The position numbers were made by a program, and so were the translations under genes. A stretch of DNA of 64,000 nt from Candidatus Eremiobacterota bacterium (GTDB taxonomy: Bacteria > Vulcanimicrobiota > Vulcanimicrobiia > Vulcanimicrobiales > Vulcanimicrobiaceae), in NCBI GenBank assembly GCA_019240525.1, contig JAFAYE010000001.1:2329300-2393299 (forward strand). Reading direction: 5' to 3'. Each line of letters starts with the position of its first letter. Position 1 is the first letter of the stretch. Below are positions 50,481 through 58,436 of the stretch, piece after piece. Below the pieces are notes generated by a model, which did not search any database, had not been told where the DNA came from, and saw only the letters and a list, made by a program, of their open reading frames with translations.

Positions 50481-51122
50481 ATGCACGCCGATCGCTTCTT
50501 TCAGACCACCCGCGGCAAGATCGTGAGCGAGTTGCGCCGTCGCGGCTGCGCCTCAGCGACGGAACTGGCAAACTCGTTCGGCCTATCGCCGAATGCCGTT
50601 CGACAGCAGCTCATGGTACTCGAACGCGACGGACTCGTCGTCGAAACGCCGGTCCGCCGAGGCCCGACCAAGCCGACCTACGAGTTCTCGCTGACCCCGG
50701 AAGCCGACAAGCTTTTTCCCCAAGCTTACGATAAGTTGCTCACCGCCGTGTTGCACGAGGTCCGCAGTCAATTCGGGACGGCCGCCGTCGAGCGCGTCTT
50801 CGACGGCCTTTCACGACGCACGATTGAGCGCGCGCGCTCGACGGTCACGGCGACCGATCCCGAAGAAAAGGTCGCGCAACTGACCGAGATGCTGCGCAAG
50901 AGCGGAGTCGTTGCCGAATACAGCTTGATCGACGGCGGCTTCGTCTTGCACGAGCATAACTGCCCGTACTCGAGCGCTGCGAAGGAGCACCCGGAGGTCT
51001 GCCAAGTTATCCATCACGTCTTGGACCAAACTATCGGCGGCGAACACGTCCAGACGGAATCACTCGCCCGCGGCGGCAAAGAGTGCCGCTTCGAGCTGCG
51101 CCCCGCCCAAACGGTGAGTTAG
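50481..51122 (+). CDS. sufR: SufR-like iron-sulfur-sensing transcriptional regulator
   Basis: 213 residues. A winged helix-turn-helix covers about 10-60 (SATELANSFGLSPNAVRQQLMVLERDGLVVETP). The C-terminal region carries Cys161 (EHNCPYS), Cys174 (PEVCQ) and Cys202 (GKECRFE), the spacing expected for a SufR-type cluster ligand set. SufR represses suf genes when its cluster is intact. The gene is divergent from sufC across an 83-bp region containing both promoters and an inverted repeat. It is followed one base later by an IscU-like gene, which it may co-regulate. Confidence 0.85.
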   Translation: MHADRFFQTTRGKIVSELRRRGCASATELANSFGLSPNAVRQQLMVLERDGLVVETPVRRGPTKPTYEFSLTPEADKLFPQAYDKLLTAVLHEVRSQFGTAAVERVFDGLSRRTIERARSTVTATDPEEKVAQLTEMLRKSGVVAEYSLIDGGFVLHEHNCPYSSAAKEHPEVCQVIHHVLDQTIGGEHVQTESLARGGKECRFELRPAQTVS

Positions 51123-51123
51123 C

Positions 51124-51621
51124 ATGGATTTTCCTAAGTTTCAACGACTGGTCGAAGAGCGCGGCGGTTTTCGCACGATGGAAAACGCGACCGCAAGCGG
51201 CGAATACTTCAGCGACTCGTGCGGCGACATGTACAATTTCTTTTTGAAAGTCGGGCCGGGAGCCGTGATCGAAGACATCTCGTACTTCACCACGGGGTGT
51301 GGATTCGGTACGGCGACGTGTAGCCTCGTCGTCGGCCTGGCGCAGGGTAAGACGATCGAAGAAGCCGCCGCTATTTCGACGAGCGAAATCGAGAGCGAGC
51401 TGGGCGGATATCCTGAAAAGAAGAAGGACTATCCCGAACGCGCGCTCGAGGCGCTGCACGTCGCGATTGACGATTATCGCGCGAAGGTCGCGTCGGGTCG
51501 AGTGCCGGATTACGCCGCCATGCCCATCGCGGCAACCTCGTCGCCGCAACCCAAACCCGCAGCCGCTGCGCCCTCGTCAAATGGCGCCGACGGGAAAAAA
51601 CTCGTCATCAATCTGCGGTAA
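51124..51621 (+). CDS. IscU/NifU-N-like iron-sulfur scaffold protein lacking the third canonical cysteine
   Basis: 165 residues. Cys33 (DSCGDMYNFF with Asp35), Cys59 (FTTGCGFG) and an additional Cys66 (TATCSLV) are visible. The position where IscU has its third ligand (KxHCS) reads KKDYPERA, without cysteine. The family fold is otherwise clear (VIEDISYFTTGCGFGTA, and EALHVAIDDYRAK). A Pro/Ala-rich linker follows, and the C-terminus is KKLVINLR. Coupled to sufR, so iron-responsive expression is likely. It may be a carrier rather than a full scaffold. Confidence 0.8.
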   Translation: MDFPKFQRLVEERGGFRTMENATASGEYFSDSCGDMYNFFLKVGPGAVIEDISYFTTGCGFGTATCSLVVGLAQGKTIEEAAAISTSEIESELGGYPEKKKDYPERALEALHVAIDDYRAKVASGRVPDYAAMPIAATSSPQPKPAAAAPSSNGADGKKLVINLR

Positions 51622-52198
51622 CGCAAGCATCGTCCGGCGCGAGCGGGGCGCTTGCCAGGATTTCATAGCGTGACGTTTTGCGAACGGGGTCCGCGAGAGA
51701 TTCGAAGAGGACGAGTTCTCGCATCCGCAGCGTCAACGGCGGGACTTCGATCGGTGGTAAAGCGTGTCGCGGCTCCTTGACGCGAGCGATCGTGACGTGC
51801 GCGACGATATCGCCGGGAAACGTGAATCCGAGTGCGGCAAAGGTGCGACGAACGCTGCCGGCGAGAACGTGAAAGCGATCGTCGGGTTCGCGCGCGCCAA
51901 CGAAAACGATGCGAGGCCTGCGGTCGTGCGGAAAGCCGCCGAGCCTATCGAAGGTCACGGTAGCGGCCGCAGCCCGCGTCGCCGCGCGCGCCAGTTCGGC
52001 GACCAGCGGTTCGAGCCGGACCGGCTCGACGAAACCCAAGAAGGCGATGGTCACGTGTAGCTTCTCCGGCGCTTCGTAGCGCGCCGCGAATCCCGTTCTC
52101 CGCAACTCCTCGGCAACCGCGGTGCAGGCGGCGCGGACGTCGTCGTCGAGCCGAATTCCTACGAAGAGCCGCCGCTTGCGCGGTCGCCGGTCATCCAC
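51608..52198 (-). CDS. thpR: RNA 2',3'-cyclic phosphodiesterase (2H family)
   Basis: 196 residues, GTG start. Two HxTx motifs of the 2H phosphoesterase fold are present: His48-Val-Thr50 (EKLHVTIAFLG) and His134-Val-Thr136 (AHVTIARVK). LFVGIRLDDDVRAA is the usual beginning. It opens 2',3'-cyclic phosphates on RNA. Overlaps the IscU-like gene tail to tail by 14 bp and the MBL gene upstream by 8 bp. Confidence 0.9.
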   Translation of the reverse strand: MDDRRPRKRRLFVGIRLDDDVRAACTAVAEELRRTGFAARYEAPEKLHVTIAFLGFVEPVRLEPLVAELARAATRAAAATVTFDRLGGFPHDRRPRIVFVGAREPDDRFHVLAGSVRRTFAALGFTFPGDIVAHVTIARVKEPRHALPPIEVPPLTLRMRELVLFESLADPVRKTSRYEILASAPLAPDDACVTAD

Positions 52199-52832
52199 CG
52201 CTCAAATAAGGATTCGACGTACGCTCGACGCCGATGGTCGTGAACGGTCCATGCCCGGGGATAACGGGCGTCGCATCGTCGTAGCTCATGAGCTTCGCGC
52301 GTATCGAGCCTACAATATCTTCCATCGAGGTGCCGCCAAGATCCCAGCGTCCAATCGAGCCGGCGAAAAGCGTATCGCCAGTTAATAGGACGTGCCGTTT
52401 ACCATCCGCGAGCTCGAAACAGACGCTGCCCGGCGTGTGGCCGGGTGTATGCAGCACGCGACAGCGAAAAGTTCCAAGCTCGAGCACGTCGCCGTCGCGG
52501 AGCGCTCCATCAATTGCCACAACCGCGGGCGCGGCGGCTAGTCCGATCCAGCGGGCTTGGAGCGCGAGCGTTTGATAGAGCGGCAGGTCTGCGGGGTGGA
52601 GGAATGCTCGGCCTCCGCTTAACTCACGCAATCGTCCGACGTCTCCGATGTGATCGATATGGGCGTGCGTGTGAATCAGATACTTGGCCCGCCAGCCTCC
52701 CAGCTCGAGGCGAGCCACGACTTCGTCCACGCCGTCGCCGCCATCGACGACAATGGCTTCACGGCTGACCTCATCGGCGAGGATCGTGCAGTTGCACTGC
52801 AGCGGCCCGACTGCGAAGGTTTGCGCATTCAT
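52191..52832 (-). CDS. Glyoxalase II-like metallo-beta-lactamase hydrolase
   Basis: 213 residues from the ATG at 52832. QTFAVGPLQCNCTILAD, LIHTHAHIDHIGDVG, VLHTPGHTPGSVCFEL, LTGDTLFAGSIGRWDL and PVIPGHGPFTTIGVERTSNPYL are all typical of the GloB-like/YcbL group with a complete metal site. It probably hydrolyses hydroxyacyl-glutathione or another thioester. Lies 8 nt downstream of the flavin reductase gene on the minus strand. Whether glutathione exists in this organism is unknown. Confidence 0.88.
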   Translation of the reverse strand: MNAQTFAVGPLQCNCTILADEVSREAIVVDGGDGVDEVVARLELGGWRAKYLIHTHAHIDHIGDVGRLRELSGGRAFLHPADLPLYQTLALQARWIGLAAAPAVVAIDGALRDGDVLELGTFRCRVLHTPGHTPGSVCFELADGKRHVLLTGDTLFAGSIGRWDLGGTSMEDIVGSIRAKLMSYDDATPVIPGHGPFTTIGVERTSNPYLSGG

Positions 52833-52840
52833 CGAGGTTG

Positions 52841-53323
52841 TTACTCGACGTAAATACCGAAGTCGTGGAAACCGCCGTTGAAATATCCCAGCGGCGAGCC
52901 GGGGCGGGCGCTGCACGACACTACGCGGCCGATCAGAATGGAGTGCGAGCCGGACTGGTACTCGTCGGCGAGCTCGCAATCAAAATGCGCGATCGTGCCC
53001 CCGAGAACCGGCGCGCCCGTGGCGTCGACCACATACTCGATATCGGCAAATTGTCGCTCGCGCACGCTACCAGAAAAACGCTCCGCGAGGCGGCGCTGAT
53101 CGCCCGCCAGCACGTTCACGCAGAAGACCCGCGAACTCGAGATGAAGAGATAGCTTCGCGCCTCGCGATTGACGCAGATCAGCAAGCTGGGCGGATCCAA
53201 TGACACGCTGGCAAATGCGTTGACGGTGATGCCGCGCGGCTCGCCTTCCTTAAGCGTCGTAACGACGGTAACCCCGGTGGGGATACGACGCATCGCATTG
53301 CGGAACGCGTCGCCGGTGCTCAC
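52841..53323 (-). CDS. Flavin reductase-like (DIM6/NTAB) FMN-binding protein
   Basis: 160 residues, GTG start overlapping the O-methyltransferase stop (GTGA). FRNAMRRIPTGVTVVTT, GITVNAFASVSLDPPSLLICVNREA, FCVNVLAGDQRRLAERF and SILIGRVVSC are family landmarks for FMN binding. These proteins reduce free flavin or serve as the reductase part of two-component monooxygenases, but no oxygenase is adjacent. Confidence 0.88.
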   Translation of the reverse strand: MSTGDAFRNAMRRIPTGVTVVTTLKEGEPRGITVNAFASVSLDPPSLLICVNREARSYLFISSSRVFCVNVLAGDQRRLAERFSGSVRERQFADIEYVVDATGAPVLGGTIAHFDCELADEYQSGSHSILIGRVVSCSARPGSPLGYFNGGFHDFGIYVE

Positions 53324-53901
53324 TGCCGGCGGGCGCCAAGCCCGATGCCGAAAGGAAGAATCGTCGCCTGCAGTTCCGGATGCGCAAGAAACCGTTGGGC
53401 GAAGCCGTGCATCGTTAACGCGTCGTTGAAGACGGCGAGGCCCGAAAGCTTCAGCATGGGAACGAGAAGTTCGAGATAACGCATGCAGTCGTCTTCGCCC
53501 GCGGCTACGAAGGCGATGTCCACGTTGCGATGTGAAAAATTCTCAAGCATGCGGAGCGGTGAAGTATTGAATACCTCGATGGACTCATTGACGCCCGCTC
53601 GCCGAAAATAGGAGCGCGCAACGTCGGTCCGATCGGCACGATCGTCGATGGTCCAGATCTTCCCGACGCTCGGCTGCGCGAGTGCCATCCAAAGGGTGGC
53701 ATCGCCGTACGCGGTGCCGATTTCGAGGATGCGGTTGGCCTGCATCGCCACGACAATGGTTGCGAGAAAGCGGCCCGTCGCGTGGGAAATTACCGGAACG
53801 CCGTCGCGCGACGCGCGCTGCTCCAGTTCGATTTGCAACTGAGTTGGGGAGCGATGCATCGCTTCGAGATCGCGCAGCAGCTCGTCGGTCGCCACCAACA
53901 T
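53320..53901 (-). CDS. O-methyltransferase (caffeoyl-CoA/COMT-like class I SAM enzyme)
   Basis: 193 residues. RILEIGTAYGDATLWMALA is SAM motif I; IWTIDDRADRTDVARSYF and NVDIAFVAAGEDD(CMRYLELL) follow the Methyltransf_3 pattern. In active enzymes the latter motif is usually FIDA; here it is FVAAG, so the metal ligand is altered. The substrate is unknown. First gene of a coupled minus-strand unit (O-methyltransferase, flavin reductase, MBL hydrolase, thpR) downstream of folD. Confidence 0.8.
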   Translation of the reverse strand: MLVATDELLRDLEAMHRSPTQLQIELEQRASRDGVPVISHATGRFLATIVVAMQANRILEIGTAYGDATLWMALAQPSVGKIWTIDDRADRTDVARSYFRRAGVNESIEVFNTSPLRMLENFSHRNVDIAFVAAGEDDCMRYLELLVPMLKLSGLAVFNDALTMHGFAQRFLAHPELQATILPFGIGLGARRQ

Positions 53902-53919
53902 CGCTTGGGCGCTTCGCGA

Positions 53920-54774
53920 CTAGCGACCTGCGCGCTCGGCGGCCTTGACGACGTTTCGCAAAAGCGCCACATTGGTCACCGGCCCGACGCCGCCGGGAAC
54001 CGGCGTGATTGCACCTGCCACAGCGACCGCGCTTTCGAAGTCGACGTCGCCCTTGAGAACGCCATCGACGAGCGTCGTGCCAACGTCGATGACGGTCGCG
54101 CCGGGCATCAAGTCGGCGCCGCCGATCAACCCTGGAACGCCGGCCGCAACGACGACAACTTCCGCGAGCCGCACGTGCGGCTGCAATTCCCCCGATTCTT
54201 TATGCACGATCGTTACCGTCGCATCTTGGGCCAACATAAGCAGCGCGACCGGCGCGCCGACGACGATCGAGCGTCCGATCATCACCACGCGCCGTCCTCG
54301 CAGCGGCCAGTGCGGACTGCGCTCGAGCAAAAGCATCACCGCAGCGGGTGTCGCCGGTACGTACTCGGTGCCGCTGCCAAACGCGAGGTGTCCTTGATTG
54401 GTCGGATGGGTTCCGTCGACGTCTTTGTGCGCGGGCATCGCATCGGCAATTTCGCGAATGGATAGGTGGGCGGGAAGCGGTTGTTGCAGCATGACGCCAT
54501 GCACGCTCGCGTCGGCATCGAGATCCCTCAAACGCGAGCGGACCTGTTCGGCCGTTGCGCGTTCTCCAAGATGCTCGACGGTTACCGCAATGCCGACTCG
54601 GTCGCCGGTTCGTTCGAGGTTGCGGACGTACGCGAGGCTCGATGGATTCTCGCCGACGAAAACGACCACAAGCTTAGGATCGATACCGGAGTCGCGCAGG
54701 TCGGCGGCGCGCGCCATGAGTTCGGTCCGTAAATCGGCGGCAAGGCTTCGCCCGTCGAGAATCAAGGCAGGCAC
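53920..54774 (-). CDS. folD: Bifunctional methylenetetrahydrofolate dehydrogenase/cyclohydrolase FolD, with the catalytic Lys replaced
   Basis: 284 residues from the GTG at 54774. LILDGRSLA opens the protein, HGVMLQQPLPAHL and the folate motif KDVDGTHP follow, and GRSIVVGAP with PVPGGVGPVT binds NADP. The helix that normally reads YVxxK (Tyr52/Lys56 in E. coli) here reads AYVRNLER: Tyr49 is kept, but the lysine position is Leu53. That lysine is needed for cyclohydrolase activity, so the enzyme may work mainly as dehydrogenase, or use another residue. Long leader frames upstream of the GTG are not conserved. Confidence 0.9.
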   Translation of the reverse strand: MPALILDGRSLAADLRTELMARAADLRDSGIDPKLVVVFVGENPSSLAYVRNLERTGDRVGIAVTVEHLGERATAEQVRSRLRDLDADASVHGVMLQQPLPAHLSIREIADAMPAHKDVDGTHPTNQGHLAFGSGTEYVPATPAAVMLLLERSPHWPLRGRRVVMIGRSIVVGAPVALLMLAQDATVTIVHKESGELQPHVRLAEVVVVAAGVPGLIGGADLMPGATVIDVGTTLVDGVLKGDVDFESAVAVAGAITPVPGGVGPVTNVALLRNVVKAAERAGR

Positions 54775-54863
54775 GCCGTCGCGGTTTCGTTCGGCGGAGG
54801 AGAGGAACCTAGTCTTCTGCGGTACAGGACAGTCGCGAGGCGGTAACGCAAACGGGCTCACGC

Positions 54864-55397
54864 ATGTCTCGGTACGTCCTCTGGGCGATTCTGACGATCG
54901 CCTTGGCAATCGGATTCTTTATCCTCAAACCGTTCTTCGCTGCGCCTGCGAATCGCGGTGCGGGCCCTGGGGCGTTGGTTGGCGAGCCGGCACCGGTATT
55001 CGCGCTCAAGGATGACCGCGGCATCGCTGTTTCGCTGGATCGGTATCGCGGGCGGGTCGTTCTCATGAATTTATGGGCGTCGTGGTGCCCGCCGTGCCGC
55101 GCGGAAATGCCGGATCTGCAGCACTTGCAAAGCGCCTACGCGGGAAGCGGGCTCGCCGTGCTGGGGGTCAACGAGGGCGAGTCCGCGCAACGCGCGCACG
55201 CGTTCGCCGATTCTCTGCAAATTCGCTTTCCGATTTGGATCGACGCCGGCCAGCAATACGGCCGTGCCTACGCGGTGTTGGGCCTGCCGACGACCGTCAT
55301 TCTCGACCGCCATGGGGTCGTGGTCCGCGGCTTGGACGGCGCGCTTACGTTCAGACAAATGGAATCGGCGGTGAGTCCGTTGGTTCGGGCGCATTGA
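54864..55397 (+). CDS. Membrane-anchored thioredoxin-like protein (TlpA/ResA type)
   Basis: 177 residues. An N-terminal transmembrane anchor (VLWAILTIALAIGFFIL) precedes a redoxin domain with Cys75-Pro-Pro-Cys78 (ASWCPPCRAEMP), IDAGQQYGRAYAVLGLPTTVIL containing the cis-proline, and a C-terminal helix. It is expected outside the inner membrane, reducing disulfides in apocytochrome c or other exported proteins. Its stop overlaps the next start (TTGA). Confidence 0.87.
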   Translation: MSRYVLWAILTIALAIGFFILKPFFAAPANRGAGPGALVGEPAPVFALKDDRGIAVSLDRYRGRVVLMNLWASWCPPCRAEMPDLQHLQSAYAGSGLAVLGVNEGESAQRAHAFADSLQIRFPIWIDAGQQYGRAYAVLGLPTTVILDRHGVVVRGLDGALTFRQMESAVSPLVRAH

Positions 55398-56296
55398 ATG
55401 CGTTGATCGTGGCGGCGCTCGCCGTTGCCGGAGCCGTGCTCGTGCAGCTCCTCAGCCCGGGCCACGCCGTTTACCATGCGGGCTGGTACAATGTTTTGAT
55501 TGCGGCGCTGATCGTCGTCGCATGTATTGCCGGACGCCGATTGGCTCGCGCGGGATCCGCGCCCCGACGTTTGAGCATCGCGCTGGTCCTCGCGGGAACC
55601 GGTATCGTCGGATTTGCCGGACTCGCCAGTGGTCTGCTCGGAGCCGACAATGAAACGTTCGTCGGCGCACCCGGGGAACGCGTGCGCGTTGCGTCACTCG
55701 GCGTGCTCGTCTTTCCTACTGCGGTGAGCGACGGACGCGGCAGCGCGGTTCGCCTGGAGCGCCCGCTGCACGCGCCGCTGCAAGTCGGCACGCGATCGCG
55801 CGACGCCGGCGATTTCGTTCTGCGCGCGCAGCCTCGTCCCGTCGTTTACGTGCAAGCGCGTGACGCCAGCGGCAATCGTCTGACGATCACCCAGCCGCAA
55901 GGCACGGCCTTCCTGTCGCCGGTCCTCTTGATGCAGCACCAGCAGCCGCTTGCGGGACTAAACCTTCCCTACGATTCGTTTAACCTGCCCGCGGCACGGC
56001 GCATCGTCAAGGCGGTGATGTTTAGTCCCGCGCAAGCGGCGCTACTGTTGCACGGAGGCGCCGAGCCAGGCGAACCGGCCGTGCTCTTCGCCGTCGATGA
56101 CGAGAACGAACGTCCGCTCCCGCACGCAATTGCGTTGAGTGCTGCCGGGCGCGCGGTTCGCGTCGCCGGACTTACCTTGCAAGGCGACGTGACGACGTAT
56201 CCGGCCGTCGAAGTCATTGCGGTTCCCAATCTTCTCGGCACCGCTTTTGGCACGTTGCTCGTGCTCGGCGGACTTATCGCCCTGATCGTTTCCTAG
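55394..56296 (+). CDS. Polytopic membrane protein of unknown function coupled to tlpA
   Basis: 300 residues from a TTG overlapping the tlpA stop (TTGA). Three N-terminal helices (LIVAALAVAGAVLVQLL, YNVLIAALIVVACIAG and SIALVLAGTGIVGFAGLASGLL) are followed by about 190 soluble, beta-rich residues. These contain GERVRVASLGVLVFPTAVSDGRGSA and ALLLHGGAEPGEPA. A last helix (LLGTAFGTLLVLGGLIALIV) ends the chain. The layout, with a large extracytoplasmic domain between helices, recalls ResB-type cytochrome c assembly proteins, but I see no diagnostic residue. tlpA linkage is the only functional clue. It overlaps the glycosidase gene by 23 bp. Confidence 0.6.
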   Translation: MNALIVAALAVAGAVLVQLLSPGHAVYHAGWYNVLIAALIVVACIAGRRLARAGSAPRRLSIALVLAGTGIVGFAGLASGLLGADNETFVGAPGERVRVASLGVLVFPTAVSDGRGSAVRLERPLHAPLQVGTRSRDAGDFVLRAQPRPVVYVQARDASGNRLTITQPQGTAFLSPVLLMQHQQPLAGLNLPYDSFNLPAARRIVKAVMFSPAQAALLLHGGAEPGEPAVLFAVDDENERPLPHAIALSAAGRAVRVAGLTLQGDVTTYPAVEVIAVPNLLGTAFGTLLVLGGLIALIVS

Positions 56297-58436
56297 CGAG
56301 CGGTTTTATCGGCTCGGTCGCCGATTGGCCGGCGACGATCGCGCGAACGTTTCGCAGGACGATACTGCCCTGTGAAACTTCGATGCCTTTGGGTGGGAGC
56401 ACGTAAATGGCCATCAATCGTGCCGCGCGCGTGTCCGGTGGAAAGCGGACCGTCACGTTTCGCCAGCCCGGCTCCCCGAGCTGCGTTGCATCCACGAGGA
56501 CGTCTTCGTTGATCTCGTTGCGCACCGCTACGCGCGCGCGCGCATCGCTGCCGTCGTCTTGCAGGTCGAACGTCAGACCGATCGTGTCGGCGGGCAACGC
56601 GATGTCGGTCGCAGCATAGGCGGCTCGCTCACCGTTGCCAAAGACAAAGCTGAGGCGAACGCAGGTAGCGCAGCCCGCGCCTTTCTCGAGGCTGCCGGCC
56701 CCGCCGTGCCGAGCAGTTACAAAGTGCGCCTGCGCGACGAATGGAAGCGGGACCTCGTGCGATCCGACGGTGACGCGCGCGCTGGCGACCGTCTGACCGA
56801 TCGCGACGGTCACCGTCGCATCGTGCGTTCCGGCTCGGAAATGGCCGAAGCGATCGATTGAGCCTGCGTTCGAGCTCCACCGCAAAAGTGGCGGAAGCGC
56901 GAGCCCGTAGCCATGCGAATCATAAGCACGCGCCTTCAACGCGACCGTCGTATTGGGATCGAGGTTCGGGCGCGCAGGTATGATGTTGCTTCGGGCGGGC
57001 GTCGCCGCGATTTCGATCGGGACCTCGCCCTTCAATCCGTCGCCGCGCAGCAGGAGGCGCCCGAGACCGGGACGTTCTGCGATGAACCTGCCGTCGCGAT
57101 AGATCCCGAGTCGTGCGGGCAGAACCGTCCCGCTTACGGCAGCAGGACTGGTCGCAACGTGATAGGCTGCATCGAGAGCCGTGACGCGCAGGTCAATCGC
57201 GGCGCCGTCGATCGCGCGAAGGATTCCGGGACGGGCGACCAGCCGCACCGGCGGCCCGACGGGCGCCGTACTATAGACGAAGATTCCGTCGGCGACGGGG
57301 CGTTCGCGCCCCTCGGAGGGCGAATTGACCACATCGGCAAGGGTGTCACCCAACCGCCGCACGACCAGCGTGGACGAGCCGCCCCCGTCGAAGAGTAGGC
57401 CTTCGGTTGCTCCCAGCGCACGCATAAGCGCAGCGAACTCACGGCGCGTAACGCCGACGCTCAACTCGGGCTGACGTCCATCGATTTCGACCAGAAAAAG
57501 CCGGCCGTCGGGCGCAATCGCCGCACCCGAACACGGCACGCGCTTGAAGTTCTCTTGGCGGTAGGGAGCGTCGCGATCGTCGTACCATTCGCCCTCGTGT
57601 AGAATCAGCGCCCCGCCGCCGACAGCGGCGACGATGGAACTCAGCTCGAGCGGTGCGAGGTCGCCGCTCGCAGTCACGACGTCGCCCGCATTCGGCACAC
57701 CGACGATTCCATAGTCGCTCGGTCCGATTGCGACGTAATATCCCGGCGGCTGCGGCTTGAGATTGTCAACGACCCCGGTTACGCGATAGCGTGCCAGCGG
57801 AGGCGTTCCGTCGAGGGGTTGCAGTGAAGCCAAGGTGACGTTCTCACGCGGCGGCACACGTCCGTAGAGCGGCGTTAGCAGCGACACACCTCCGCCGGGC
57901 TGAGGCAGCTCGTCGATTCCGTCGAGCGGCATCGTGCGATCGGCGACAACAATCTGTCCCGCGAATGAGAATTCGGCGATGTGCGCGATGCCGTCGCGAG
58001 TGATTGCCAAAACGTAACGCTTGTAGGGCAACTGCAGCAACGCGCCGTCTCGCACGACCATATTGATGGGACGGTTGGTGTTGCCGATATCGAAGAAATC
58101 GCCGTTGATGCCCGCCACGGCACGAGTCCGCCGCGCCATCGAGCCGACCGTTTCGCCGCGAGAGATCAAAGAATCGTCGGCGATGACGGAACCAAGCTTT
58201 ACATCGCTGCGATCCGTTTGAACCGCAACGACGTGAACGGCTAGCGGACCGACCGTCGTCTCCAGCTGGTAGTTTCCGTAGGCGATTCCAGGGGCAACGC
58301 TCTCCACCGTCGGGGCTTGTTCGATAATGCGTGGGAAGGGCGCCGCGGGTTCGATGCGAGTGGGCAGTTCGCTCGCGTGCGTGCTTGCGGTGGCAGCGAT
58401 GAAGCCGATGAGAAGGCTGACGGCGATGCGGTTCAT
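56274..58436 (-). CDS. Exported phosphodiester glycosidase (NAGPA/DUF2233) family protein
   Basis: 720 residues. Signal peptide 1-22 (IAVSLLIGFIAATASTHA). The NAGPA domain spans about 110-390: AGINGDFFDIGNTNRP, MVVRDGALLQLPYKR, AAVGGGALILHEGEW and TEGLLFDGGGSSTLVVRRLGD. The C-terminal half contains Ig-like and carbohydrate-binding-like stretches (LKARAYDSHGYGLALPPLLRWSSNAGSIDRFGHFRAG and WRNVTVRFPP). Such proteins cleave sugar-phosphodiester bonds or modify exopolysaccharide. It overlaps the YncE-like gene upstream (ATGA) and belongs to a three-gene minus-strand set. Confidence 0.85.
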   Translation of the reverse strand: MNRIAVSLLIGFIAATASTHASELPTRIEPAAPFPRIIEQAPTVESVAPGIAYGNYQLETTVGPLAVHVVAVQTDRSDVKLGSVIADDSLISRGETVGSMARRTRAVAGINGDFFDIGNTNRPINMVVRDGALLQLPYKRYVLAITRDGIAHIAEFSFAGQIVVADRTMPLDGIDELPQPGGGVSLLTPLYGRVPPRENVTLASLQPLDGTPPLARYRVTGVVDNLKPQPPGYYVAIGPSDYGIVGVPNAGDVVTASGDLAPLELSSIVAAVGGGALILHEGEWYDDRDAPYRQENFKRVPCSGAAIAPDGRLFLVEIDGRQPELSVGVTRREFAALMRALGATEGLLFDGGGSSTLVVRRLGDTLADVVNSPSEGRERPVADGIFVYSTAPVGPPVRLVARPGILRAIDGAAIDLRVTALDAAYHVATSPAAVSGTVLPARLGIYRDGRFIAERPGLGRLLLRGDGLKGEVPIEIAATPARSNIIPARPNLDPNTTVALKARAYDSHGYGLALPPLLRWSSNAGSIDRFGHFRAGTHDATVTVAIGQTVASARVTVGSHEVPLPFVAQAHFVTARHGGAGSLEKGAGCATCVRLSFVFGNGERAAYAATDIALPADTIGLTFDLQDDGSDARARVAVRNEINEDVLVDATQLGEPGWRNVTVRFPPDTRAARLMAIYVLPPKGIEVSQGSIVLRNVRAIVAGQSATEPIKPLARKRSGR

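Noticed and set aside
53320-53901. The O-methyltransferase as a broken gene because FIDA is changed to FVAA
   Set aside because: The frame is intact and the SAM-binding motif is complete; the change is noted but does not show loss of function.
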